Assembly: GCA_948525355.1 (NCBI GenBank)
Contig: CAOSOP010000016.1
Coordinates: 1 to 13,401 of the forward strand
Direction: 5' to 3'
Length of the DNA: 13,401 nucleotides
Origin: an uncultured Bacilli bacterium
GTDB lineage: Bacteria; Bacillota_I; Bacilli_A; RFN20; CAG-288
The notes beneath the pieces were generated by a model. That model had not been told where the DNA came from and searched no databases. It saw nothing but the letters and a program-made list of their open reading frames with translations. The position numbers and the translations under genes were made by a program. Shown one piece after another: positions 6,937 to 13,312 of this stretch. Positions within the stretch are counted from its first letter, which is position 1. Every line of letters starts with the position of its first letter.

Positions 6937-8565
6937 TTAAAGATACATTATTTCGTCATCACCAAAGGTCACAACATATCTTGCAGAACTTGCCATAGCT
7001 TTGTTTGCAGTTTTTGTTGTTGCAGGGGTTGTTACTTCAATATCTGTTACTTCACTGCCAGAAATTTCTTTTGCAACTTTTTCAAATACTCTATGGTCAT
7101 TTTCATTGTTGAGTTTTTTGATATATTCTGCATCATTTGATGAGGTTTTTATATTTACATTAGCTTGTTGTACACCTTTGTCGGTTACTTCAATTACTGT
7201 AAACATTCTTACAGTACCTGAAAGTACTTCATCAGATGCCGAATTGCCTATATCTACAATATAGCGTCCAATTACTTCACCTTTTGTTTCAAATGCCTTT
7301 TCGCACATTGCATCAGTAAGCTCTTGGCGTGCAGCTTGGATAGTAGGGTTGTAATTTATTCCATAAACTTTTGAATAAGTTTCATTTTCAAATTTTCCAG
7401 ATACAAAATCTTTTGCATTAACTGGAGTCTCAAACACGACTTTTCCAACGGCATAATATAAATTATTTTCAGAGCTATTATAATTGTAACTATATTCTGC
7501 ACCAGTTATTTTTCCTTCTGTATTTGTTGAAATATACCATTTACCATCAGAAACTTTATTGTAGTCAATGTTTAAACTACTGAAACTATTGTCTATCACA
7601 CTTTTTTTGCAATTTGCATCTAAAGCATCAATAATTTCTTCTTTTGTGATTGTTTCAACTACTGGAGGGTCTACTTCACTTCCACCTTTGATATCTTCAA
7701 GCTCATACGCATTGTCGTAATACACTGTTCCGTCAACACTTGTCTTTGAAACTTCTTTGTAGTCTCTCAAATTATTTGGTCTAGAAAGATTTTTGATTAA
7801 CCCTTCGTCAGTGCTGCTATTTCTTACATCAAATTGATGTATGGTATAGTTGTTGTCAATATTTTCAAGGTAGGTCATTCTCTCATAACCTGCTGTAGGA
7901 CTTTCAGATTGATTGAAGAGTTTTATATCTGAAGAGGTTTCTAAAACTGCGTATACTGCATCTGCGACATCTTGTCTGTCGTAGTTTTCTTTTGCGTCAA
8001 ACTCAAAGATTGTTTGGGTGTTTACATTCTTTATTACATCAAATTCGTCGTTTGCAAGTTTTGATTGTGATGTGTAGTGCTCTACGATTTCGCTGAATGT
8101 AAGATCTTCATTCATTGTCACGGTAGCAAGTTTAACGGCTCTTGTTGTTTCACCAGTTTTGAGGGTGTAAACAAAGTTTACTTGTTGAAGGTATTCTTGA
8201 TCTTCGCTTGCAACAAGTGTGCATTTCTCGCTCTTAATGTCGTCGTCAATAGCAGAAATTGCTTCTGGGCGCACTAAATTTCCAATGAAGATATCAGCAA
8301 TAGCTGCATTTTCTGTCAAAAAATTTGACATTTTGATGTTGTCTTCAACAATGATTGGTGGGTTTGGATCGATTGGTCCAGGTCCTGGTCCAGGAGGTGT
8401 AGGTCCTGGTTTGTTTTGATCTGTACATCCTGCGAATCCGAATACTGCACCAAGGATTAAACCAAAGCCAACTGCGCTTGCAGTAACCTTCTTGCCAATA
8501 CGATTCCAGAGAGAGCGTGGCTTACTGCTTTTAACAGTGCCTTTATTTTCATTATCTTTATTCAT
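6937..8565 (-). CDS. Large secreted lipoprotein of unknown function (542 aa)
   Basis: No family recognised. It has an unusually long charged N-region (residues 1-26, with RSLWNRIGKK), a hydrophobic stretch (27-45) and the lipobox FAGC, making Cys47 the lipid anchor. A Pro/Gly spacer follows (about 51-71, PGPTPPGPGPGP), typical of a surface protein held off the membrane. The remaining ~470 residues look like alternating helices and beta strands. Two regions, about 90-150 and about 330-390, share a similar order of strands and may be a diverged internal duplication; this is judged by eye only. The C-terminus ends YVVTFGDDEIMYL without an anchor motif. The ATG follows AGGAGG by ten bases. The gene has its own strong promoter and terminator. 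It may be functionally related to the neighbouring lipoprotein, but no clear sequence similarity is visible. Confidence 0.8.
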   Translation of the reverse strand: MNKDNENKGTVKSSKPRSLWNRIGKKVTASAVGFGLILGAVFGFAGCTDQNKPGPTPPGPGPGPIDPNPPIIVEDNIKMSNFLTENAAIADIFIGNLVRPEAISAIDDDIKSEKCTLVASEDQEYLQQVNFVYTLKTGETTRAVKLATVTMNEDLTFSEIVEHYTSQSKLANDEFDVIKNVNTQTIFEFDAKENYDRQDVADAVYAVLETSSDIKLFNQSESPTAGYERMTYLENIDNNYTIHQFDVRNSSTDEGLIKNLSRPNNLRDYKEVSKTSVDGTVYYDNAYELEDIKGGSEVDPPVVETITKEEIIDALDANCKKSVIDNSFSSLNIDYNKVSDGKWYISTNTEGKITGAEYSYNYNSSENNLYYAVGKVVFETPVNAKDFVSGKFENETYSKVYGINYNPTIQAARQELTDAMCEKAFETKGEVIGRYIVDIGNSASDEVLSGTVRMFTVIEVTDKGVQQANVNIKTSSNDAEYIKKLNNENDHRVFEKVAKEISGSEVTDIEVTTPATTKTANKAMASSARYVVTFGDDEIMYL

Positions 8566-8600
8566 AAGATAAATCCTCCTTAAAAAGTTTTTCTGAATTT

Positions 8601-8629
8601 ATTATAGCATAAAAAATATAATAAATCAA
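8601..8629 (-). promoter_or_regulatory. Strong extended -10 promoter of the 542-aa lipoprotein gene
   Basis: On the minus strand, TTGATT (8624-8629), a 17-bp spacer ending TGC, and consensus TATAAT (8601-8606), that is, TGCTATAAT with an extended -10. It lies about 35 bases before the ATG and upstream of AGGAGG, suggesting a highly expressed gene. Confidence 0.88.
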
Positions 8630-8749
8630 TAGTAAACTTTAAAATAGTTTTTTAATTTTGAATTTTGGCGAAAAATGAAAAATTTTTAATCAAATTGGAA
8701 AAAGTGTTTGAGAAAAAAGTTTTAAAAGTTGGAAATAAAGGCTAAAAAC

Positions 8750-8778
8750 TTGCCAAAGTGCTGCGAAAAATGTAGAAT
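8750..8778 (+). promoter_or_regulatory. Promoter of comEC-holA, placed for a leaderless mRNA
   Basis: TTGCCA (8750-8755), a 17-bp spacer and TAGAAT (8773-8778), each one base off consensus. A start site seven bases past the -10 falls on the A of the comEC ATG at 8785. There is no ribosome binding site before that ATG, which fits. Confidence 0.6.
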
Positions 8779-8784
8779 TAAAAC

Positions 8785-10923
8785 ATGATTGACAATAAGG
8801 AAGAGAAAAGTGTTCAAGAAAAACCGAAGATTGTTCATTTTAGATATTTTTTCTATCCTTTTTTGGCTTTTTTATTTGGTATAATTGTTGCAAGACGGCT
8901 ATATATGGGTGATATTGAAATAGCTATCGTAACCAGCTTGGTGCTTATTGCAACTATAGTTATTTTCTCGCTTAGAAAAAGTTTTATTCCGCTTGCTGTT
9001 ATGCTTTGCTTTTTCTTTGTGGGTAATGGTTTTTATTATCTTGGCAGCTTGTCTTTTAATGTAAAAGATTATCGTCAAGATGTCGTCGTAGTGGGCAGAA
9101 TAACTGATGACATTGACAAAAATAATTATGGCTATACAGTTTTACTTGATGATGTTGTGGTCAATGGTGAAAATCAACACAAAATCAATTTGTATATCCA
9201 AAACTGTTATCAACGCCCAAAGCCTGGCGCCATTATCACTTTTGAGGGAAGAATTTCAAAAGTCAAGCCCTTCACTTTAAAAAGTTTTAACTCGTCTGAT
9301 TATAGAAGCGGCGCAAGATATTCTGCAACAGTCAAAAATTCTGATTTGACAATGCTTGATGAGGGCTTTTGTAAACTGGATGAAAAGGTGAGGGTATCTG
9401 TCAAAAATTTGCTTCAAAAGCACATGAGTAAGGACAGTGCGGCAGTGGCTTATGCAATATTGTTTGGAGATAAAAATGATGTTGACCCAGCAATAACGAA
9501 TACATATAAAAATTCGGGTATCATTCATATCTTGACGGTCAGTGGTCTGCATGTGGGCTTTTTGGTAGCACTGGTTTACAAACTTCTAAACAAATTTAGG
9601 GTCAACAGATATGTCGTGCCAGTGCTTGTGGCTGCTTTTATATTGTTTTATGCCTATCTTTGTGGCTTCACGCCTTCCGTTTTGAGAGCGGGAATTATGG
9701 CAATAATTTTAATGCTTGCAAAAACATTCTATCGAAGTTATGATCCATTGAATAGCTTAGGCATTGCAGGTTTTATAATTTGTTTTATCAAACCACTTTC
9801 AGCACTCGATATTGGCTTTTTAATGTCGTTCTTTTGCGTATTTTCTTTGATAACCATTATGCCAGTAATTTCAAATTTTCTCAAGCGGTTTATTCCTAAA
9901 AAATTGGCAGACCTCATTGCAGTTTCGCTTGCCGCTCAACTTGGCATTCTGCCATTTCTTGCTTACTTTGGCTCGCAAGTGCACCTGCTGGCCTTTGTCG
10001 CAAACCTTATAATAATTCCAATCTTAAGTGTGCTTTATCCATATTTGTTTGTTGTTTCAATGCTTGGAACATTTATGCCCTTTCTTGGATACCTGCTTGT
10101 GCCAGCTGATTATGTATTCCAATTTATTTATATGGTTGCACGCTTCTTTGAATGGTCTCATCTGACTGTGCCAGTTTCGGCAGACTTTCTCGGCGTTTTT
10201 ATCTTGCTTTTTGCCTGCATATTCGCCGCAAGTGGATATTTTATGAAACCAGCTTTTAAAAAGTTTGCTCTGGTGGCGGCAGTTTCACTTGTCATGACCT
10301 TCGCACTGGGTTTTTATCAAATTCCAACTCTTTCAAAGTCGAATGTCGCTTTCATAAGCTCTGGTTCAAATCAAGCAATCGTGCTTACAAACTCAAAACG
10401 CGAAAAATTGGTGGTTGGCTATGATTACCTGCTTTCAAGATATCAACGCAATTATATGACTGGAAGTTTTAACGCCTATCTAGCACTTGATGGCAATATG
10501 AGCGGTTATTATGCTGAAAAGTTGTATTTACTTGGTTGCAATAAGTTTGTGGCAAACAAAAATATAGGTGATGACAAAGCAACCCTTATTGATACAAACC
10601 ATTTCGTTGGCGTGGGCAATTTCTCAGTATGCTATGCCGAAGAAGATGGAAAAATAATCGGCGTTTTTATTATTCTTGACCAAACCTGCATTTTTGTTGC
10701 CAATGGCAAAAATATGGTATATAATAGTGAAAACTGCAAAAGCTTTGAAACTTATAAGCCAAATATAGTTTTTGCTGGCAATAATGCGGTTGAATTTGAA
10801 AACAAAAACTATACTCTCGTCACTTTGAATAGAGAATATGGCGGGGACTATAACTTTGTTGATGACGGAAATATGCTGTTCAAACTTGGTGGCGGCAAAA
10901 TATCGGTAAGGGGGCTGGATTGA
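8785..10923 (+). CDS. comEC: ComEC/Rec2 family DNA uptake channel
   Basis: ComEC forms the inner-membrane channel that brings single-stranded DNA into the cell during transformation. The 712-residue protein has N-terminal membrane helices (about 20-90), a soluble OB-fold-like domain (about 97-185), and the polytopic Competence domain with the signature HILTVSGLHVG at 248-258 and FTPSVLRAGIMA near 295-306. A C-terminal domain (about 515-712) lies where most homologues carry a metallo-beta-lactamase-like nuclease, but it lacks HxHxDH and has only one histidine (606), so it is probably inactive. A stop lies two codons upstream of the ATG, fixing the start; no Shine-Dalgarno is present. Its stop overlaps the holA start, the standard comEC-holA pairing in Firmicutes. 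Related ComEC-type proteins also occur in species not known to be competent. Confidence 0.92.
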   Translation: MIDNKEEKSVQEKPKIVHFRYFFYPFLAFLFGIIVARRLYMGDIEIAIVTSLVLIATIVIFSLRKSFIPLAVMLCFFFVGNGFYYLGSLSFNVKDYRQDVVVVGRITDDIDKNNYGYTVLLDDVVVNGENQHKINLYIQNCYQRPKPGAIITFEGRISKVKPFTLKSFNSSDYRSGARYSATVKNSDLTMLDEGFCKLDEKVRVSVKNLLQKHMSKDSAAVAYAILFGDKNDVDPAITNTYKNSGIIHILTVSGLHVGFLVALVYKLLNKFRVNRYVVPVLVAAFILFYAYLCGFTPSVLRAGIMAIILMLAKTFYRSYDPLNSLGIAGFIICFIKPLSALDIGFLMSFFCVFSLITIMPVISNFLKRFIPKKLADLIAVSLAAQLGILPFLAYFGSQVHLLAFVANLIIIPILSVLYPYLFVVSMLGTFMPFLGYLLVPADYVFQFIYMVARFFEWSHLTVPVSADFLGVFILLFACIFAASGYFMKPAFKKFALVAAVSLVMTFALGFYQIPTLSKSNVAFISSGSNQAIVLTNSKREKLVVGYDYLLSRYQRNYMTGSFNAYLALDGNMSGYYAEKLYLLGCNKFVANKNIGDDKATLIDTNHFVGVGNFSVCYAEEDGKIIGVFIILDQTCIFVANGKNMVYNSENCKSFETYKPNIVFAGNNAVEFENKNYTLVTLNREYGGDYNFVDDGNMLFKLGGGKISVRGLD

Positions 10924-11864
10924 AAAGACTTAAAACTTTACTAAAAGATAAAATTGACAATTGCTTTCTCTTTGAAGGGGAAGATTATGAGCTTTACACT
11001 CGCGGCTGCTCCATGATTTTGCGGGCATGCGGTTTGACTTTTGAAGACTTTAATCTTGTCAAGTTTGATGACGAAAACTACTCAATGAAAGCCGTTGTTG
11101 ATGCTTGCGAAATTATGCCTATGGGCTCGCCTTACAGGGTGATAATTCTTAAAAATATCGAAAAAGTAAGCGAAAATGATAAAAAATTACTGCAAAATTA
11201 TCTAAAATCACCACTTTCAAGCACAATTTTGATTATTCTTGATTTTTATAACAAGTTTTCAAGCATAAAAAATGAAGCAACTTTTGTTGATTGCAGCCGC
11301 TTTGATAAAGCAACTTTGTCTTCTGTCGTAGTCAGCGAGCTTGCAAAGAAAAACAAGAAAATCAGCGGTGAAGCTCTGGATACTCTCATTGATTATTGCA
11401 ATGGCTATCTTACAAGAATTGTTTGCCAACTTGATAAACTTGTCTATTTTGACCTTGATGACAGTTTGATAACAAAAAAACTTATTGACACAATGGTTAT
11501 GCCAGACAGCGAAATTGTGGTGTTTGAGCTTACTGAGGCACTTGGTCAAAGAAAGGCCGATAAAGCACTTAAAATTTTGGAAGAATTAAAAAAAGAACAG
11601 GGCATTTTGGCGCTGATTATAAATCATTTCAGAAGGTTGTTTTTTATTTCGATATCTGACCTGCCTGATAAAGAGCTGGCCTCTCTTTTGGGTGTAAAAG
11701 AGTTTGCCATTTCAAAACAAAAAGCTCAAGTCAAAAACTTTTCGAAGATGCAACTTAAAAAGATTTATGCCCTTCTTGAAGAGGTGGATTTTTCAATAAA
11801 AAGTGGGGCAATGCTTCAAGAAAATGCACTTTATTTTCTTGCCCTTTCAATTCTATATATTTGA
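10920..11864 (+). CDS. holA: DNA polymerase III delta subunit (clamp loader)
   Basis: HolA opens the beta sliding clamp within the clamp-loader complex. The 314-residue protein is slightly short for the family. The start region CFLFEGEDYELY (15-26) matches the usual FLxxGxdxyL; the AAA+-like middle domain contains the segment MGSPYRVIILKNIEKVS, and a later segment LDTLIDYCNGYLTRIVCQLDKLVYF matches the conserved helical lid. The C-terminal domain includes VFELTEALGQRKADKALKI and FRRLFFIS. No Walker A motif is expected or seen. The TTG at 10920-10922 overlaps the comEC TGA (ATTGA) and follows AAGGGGG, so translation is coupled. It is followed directly by a terminator. rpsT, a frequent neighbour of this pair, is not here. 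Confidence 0.92.
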   Translation: MKRLKTLLKDKIDNCFLFEGEDYELYTRGCSMILRACGLTFEDFNLVKFDDENYSMKAVVDACEIMPMGSPYRVIILKNIEKVSENDKKLLQNYLKSPLSSTILIILDFYNKFSSIKNEATFVDCSRFDKATLSSVVVSELAKKNKKISGEALDTLIDYCNGYLTRIVCQLDKLVYFDLDDSLITKKLIDTMVMPDSEIVVFELTEALGQRKADKALKILEELKKEQGILALIINHFRRLFFISISDLPDKELASLLGVKEFAISKQKAQVKNFSKMQLKKIYALLEEVDFSIKSGAMLQENALYFLALSILYI

Positions 11865-11884
11865 TGAAATTTAATAAAAATTAA

Positions 11885-11945
11885 GAAAAAACAGCAAATT
11901 TTTGCACAAAAAACCCTTTTTTGACTGCAATTTTGCTGTTTTTTA
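11885..11945. terminator. Bidirectional terminator between holA and the opposing HTH gene
   Basis: AAAAAACAGCAAA on the left pairs with TTTGCTGTTTTTT on the right; the inner TTTTTGCA/TGCAATTT part is imperfect, and the loop contains CAAAAAACCC. A and T tracts flank both sides. The right arm reaches into the last codon of the minus-strand gene that ends at 11943. Confidence 0.75.
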
Positions 11946-12254
11946 GTCAAAAAATACAATATCTTTTCTTTTCAATGGTCTTATTAGTGAATACCTTTCA
12001 AGTCCCATTATTTTTTCGATTTGGAATATTGTAATTATTGAAATTTCGTCAAAAATAAGCTTTTTAATTTCTTCCTCATTAGCGTTGCATTTTAATGCAA
12101 ATTCTTTAATGGAAATATTGTTGTCTAAAAGAAATTTTTTGATAGGTTCTTTTTTTATTCTATCAATATTCAATATACTATCGTCACCATATAAAAGTGA
12201 ATCTTTTATAAGTCTGTCTTCTGCTCTAGGATTAAATTCCTTTTTATCAATCAT
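11943..12254 (-). CDS. Small HTH (XRE-like) protein of unknown role
   Basis: A 103-residue protein from the ATG at 12252-12254, chosen because AAGGAG lies seven bases upstream; the frame is open to 12401 but that extension would overlap the divergent gene and lacks a ribosome binding site. Residues 36-90 (PIKKFLLDNNISIKEFALKC, then EEEIKKLIF and ITIFQIEKIMGLE) fit the five-helix Cro/C1-type fold: helix 2 ISIKEFALKC, recognition helix NEEEIKKLIF. Residues 1-35 are charged and unassigned. The gene is divergent from the XRE gene at 12331, and the 76-bp gap holds both palindromic operators, so the two genes are probably co-regulated. It might be a second regulator or a partner of the XRE repressor. 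I cannot name its target. Confidence 0.68.
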   Translation of the reverse strand: MIDKKEFNPRAEDRLIKDSLLYGDDSILNIDRIKKEPIKKFLLDNNISIKEFALKCNANEEEIKKLIFDEISIITIFQIEKIMGLERYSLIRPLKRKDIVFFD

Positions 12255-12275
12255 TCTTTTCTCCTTAAAAAATAT

Positions 12276-12291
12276 TTCTCGATTTCGAGAA
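12276..12291. promoter_or_regulatory. Palindromic operator O2 of the first XRE unit
   Basis: TTCTC-N6-GAGAA, a perfect 16-bp palindrome apart from its two central bases (TTCTCGATTTCGAGAA). It lies upstream of the -35 region of the plus-strand XRE gene and close to the start of the minus-strand HTH gene, so a bound repressor could affect both. Confidence 0.7.
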
Positions 12292-12303
12292 TATGAATTC
12301 TTT

Positions 12304-12319
12304 TTCTCAAAAATGAGAT
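12304..12319. promoter_or_regulatory. Palindromic operator O1 overlapping the XRE -10 box
   Basis: TTCTC-N6-GAGAT (TTCTCAAAAATGAGAT), same length and half-site as O2, centre-to-centre distance 28 bp. Its right half overlaps GATAAT (12317-12322), the probable -10 box, so binding should block the promoter. The -10 places the transcript start about two bases before the ATG. Confidence 0.7.
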
Positions 12320-12330
12320 AATATAGCAAT

Positions 12331-12540
12331 ATGAATAAAGCAGGAGAAAGAATAAGATATTTAAGGAAAAGTAAAAAAATGTCTTTAGATAAGCTTAGCA
12401 AAGTAACTGGTGTTTCACGAGCTGCAATAAGTAGATATGAAAACTACCAAGCAGATATTAGTGGTGATTCACTTATTGCTATTGCTGCTTTTTTCAAAGT
12501 AACTACTGATTATTTGCTCGGCGTTACGGATTATTACTAA
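12331..12540 (+). CDS. Compact XRE-family transcriptional repressor
   Basis: A 69-residue protein consisting almost only of a Cro/C1-type HTH domain: helix 1 ERIRYLRKSKK, helix 2 SLDKLSKVTG, recognition helix VSRAAISRYEN (28-38), then SLIAIAAFFKVTTDYLLGV, the usual helix 4-5 ending. No sensor or dimerisation domain follows. The ATG has no Shine-Dalgarno; GATAAT lies 14 bases upstream, implying a nearly leaderless mRNA. Two matching palindromes overlap its promoter, so it probably represses itself and perhaps the divergent HTH gene. It is a paralogue of the next XRE protein, with roughly 45% identity by eye. Its own terminator follows. Confidence 0.88.
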   Translation: MNKAGERIRYLRKSKKMSLDKLSKVTGVSRAAISRYENYQADISGDSLIAIAAFFKVTTDYLLGVTDYY

Positions 12541-12554
12541 AAATTATATATCTT

Positions 12555-12590
12555 AAAAGATAGTTTCAAAATATGAAAATATCTTTTTTC
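12555..12590 (+). terminator. Intrinsic terminator after the first XRE gene
   Basis: AAAGATAGTTTC and GAAAATATCTTT pair with one G/A mismatch around the loop AAAATAT, followed by TTTTTTC. It lies 15 bases after the stop and separates the first XRE unit from the second. Confidence 0.75.
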
Positions 12591-12617
12591 TTTCTCCTAA
12601 ATTATTTTAATTATACC

Positions 12618-12633
12618 GACCCCGATCGGGGAT
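12618..12633. promoter_or_regulatory. Palindromic operator O2 of the second XRE unit
   Basis: GACCC-N6-GGGAT with a perfect CCCCGATCGGGG core. It is 29 bp centre-to-centre from O1 (12647-12662), the same geometry as in the first XRE unit but with a C/G-rich half-site, conspicuous in AT-rich DNA. Confidence 0.72.
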
Positions 12634-12646
12634 TGTCAAGTATTTT

Positions 12647-12662
12647 ATCCCATTTTGGGGAT
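12647..12662. promoter_or_regulatory. Palindromic operator O1 overlapping the -10 box of the second XRE gene
   Basis: ATCCC-N6-GGGAT (ATCCCATTTTGGGGAT). Its right half overlaps GATAAT (12660-12665), the probable -10 box, 15 bases before the ATG. No good -35 is visible at 17 bp spacing. Confidence 0.72.
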
Positions 12663-12674
12663 AATATATTTATA

Positions 12675-12881
12675 ATGTGTTTGATTGGGGAAAGATTAAG
12701 AGATTTAAGAGAAGAGAAATGCTTGTCACTTTATGAATTGGCGAAGAGAACAGGTATTTCAAAATCCGCTTTACAACGATGGGAGAATGATTTGTGTGAT
12801 ATTAAAGCAAGTTATTTAAAAACTCTTGCAATATTTTTTGATGTATCTGTAGATTATTTGTTGGGTTTAAAAGATTATTAA
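12675..12881 (+). CDS. Second compact XRE-family repressor
   Basis: A 68-residue Cro/C1-type HTH protein: helix 1 ERLRDLREEKC, helix 2 SLYELAKRTG, recognition helix ISKSALQRWEN (28-38), then YLKTLAIFFDVSVDYLLGL. The start is the ATG at 12675, which aligns with MNKAGERIR of the first paralogue and with the broken third copy; the frame is open back to 12573, but that would place the operators inside the coding region and has no ribosome binding site. The recognition helix differs from the first paralogue at several exposed positions (K/R, S/A, Q/S), in line with the different operator half-site ATCCC versus TTCTC. It is probably autorepressed through O1 and O2. What else it controls is not visible here. 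Confidence 0.86.
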   Translation: MCLIGERLRDLREEKCLSLYELAKRTGISKSALQRWENDLCDIKASYLKTLAIFFDVSVDYLLGLKDY

Positions 12882-12914
12882 ATATTTTGGTGCCAATTTT
12901 TTTTTATATTTACC

Positions 12915-12930
12915 GACCCTGTTCGGGGAT
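12915..12930. promoter_or_regulatory. Palindromic operator O2 of the broken third XRE unit
   Basis: GACCC-N6-GGGAT (GACCCTGTTCGGGGAT). The outer half-sites are identical to the second unit; two changes in the N6 core spoil its inner symmetry. Confidence 0.65.
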
Positions 12931-12943
12931 TATTAAGTATTTT

Positions 12944-12959
12944 ATCCCGTTTTGGGGAT
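12944..12959. promoter_or_regulatory. Palindromic operator O1 of the broken third XRE unit
   Basis: ATCCC-N6-GGGAT (ATCCCGTTTTGGGGAT), 29 bp from O2, overlapping GATAAT at 12957-12962. It should still bind the repressor made from 12675 and could act as a decoy or place downstream DNA under its control. Confidence 0.68.
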
Positions 12960-12971
12960 AATATAATCATA

Positions 12972-13052
12972 ATGAGTTTAATTGGAGAAAGGTTAAGGGA
13001 TTTAAGAGAAGAGAAATGCTTGTCACTTTATGAGAAGCTTTTTCTAATATAA
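12972..13052 (+). pseudogene. Truncated third XRE repressor gene
   Basis: Starts MSLIGERLRDLREEK, almost identical to the gene at 12675 (MCLIGERLRDLREEK), and continues to CLSLYE before the homology ends at 13033. Reading on through foreign sequence adds KLFLI and then a TAA at 13050-13052, 26 codons in all. Helices 2 (most of it) to 5, including the recognition helix, are missing, so it cannot bind DNA. The promoter region appears intact, so a short peptide could still be made. Confidence 0.85.
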
Positions 13053-13183
13053 ACTCTTGTGTTAGAAAATCCAAAGACGATAGAACACCATATGAACTTA
13101 TGGTAAACAGATTTGGTAAAGATCTAGTAAATAGACTAGGGATTACCAAAATAGATAAGCGTTCTATTCGACTAAAGAAATAG
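13034..13183 (+). pseudogene. C-terminal remnant of an insertion-sequence transposase (IS30-like?)
   Basis: Frame 13034-13183 encodes 49 residues, including AFSNINSCVRKSKDDRTPYE, LMVNRFGKDLVNRLGITKID and KRSIRLKK, then TAG. The pattern (H/S)xNSxxRKSxxxxTPYEL...FG...LGI resembles the end of IS30-family transposases, which is from memory and not verified. A TGA at 13031-13033 precedes it in frame, at the exact point where the XRE repeat ends. The catalytic DDE core is absent. It is a deletion product, not an intact element. Confidence 0.6.
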
Positions 13184-13312
13184 AACAAATATAGAAGAAA
13201 AAGCGATAAAACTATAGCAAACAAGGCAGTTGCAATAAGGTAGTCAAACTTAGTTAACTGTCCACTTTTGCTATGTAAATAATATAACTAAAAACAAGAA
13301 ATTTTGCAAGAA
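13184..13312. other. Non-coding stretch, probably insertion-sequence 3' end
   Basis: No ORF with a credible start or ribosome binding site. It lies between the transposase stop and the terminal inverted repeat; on the minus strand an 85-residue frame runs through 12967-13224, but it is antisense to the XRE and transposase remnants. If the repeat at 13313 is the right end of the element, this is its 3' untranslated part. Confidence 0.4.

Larger units (their letters stand above)
12614..12736 (+). repeat. Direct repeat copy 1: XRE promoter, operators and 5' coding region
   Basis: Aligns without gaps to 12911-13033 (offset 297 bp) with about 12 differences in 123 bp, roughly 90% identity by hand count. 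It covers both operators, the -10 box, the ATG and the first ~20 codons. Confidence 0.92.
12911..13033 (+). repeat. Direct repeat copy 2: promoter, operators and 5' end of a broken XRE gene
   Basis: Second copy of 12614-12736, without gaps. Homology ends abruptly after CTTTATGA at 13033, where transposase-like sequence begins. Operators, -10 box and start codon are kept. Confidence 0.92.

Noticed and set aside
8219..8419. Plus-strand frame ending in Gly/Pro repeats
   Set aside because: It is the antisense reading of the Pro/Gly linker of the minus-strand lipoprotein.
12255..12401. Upstream extension of the minus-strand HTH gene, with a hydrophobic stretch
   Set aside because: It would run through both operators and the start of the divergent XRE gene; the ATG at 12254 has AAGGAG at good spacing.
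12573..12674. 34-codon N-terminal extension of the second XRE gene
   Set aside because: It covers the operators and -10 box, has no ribosome binding site, and is not shared by the paralogue.
12885..12908. TTGGTGCCAA followed by a T-run as a terminator of the second XRE gene
   Set aside because: The loop is too short and the stem weak; possible but not supportable.
12967..13224. 85-residue minus-strand frame at the right end
   Set aside because: It is antisense to the XRE and transposase remnants, with no ribosome binding site; its hydrophobic look comes from AT-rich antisense codons.
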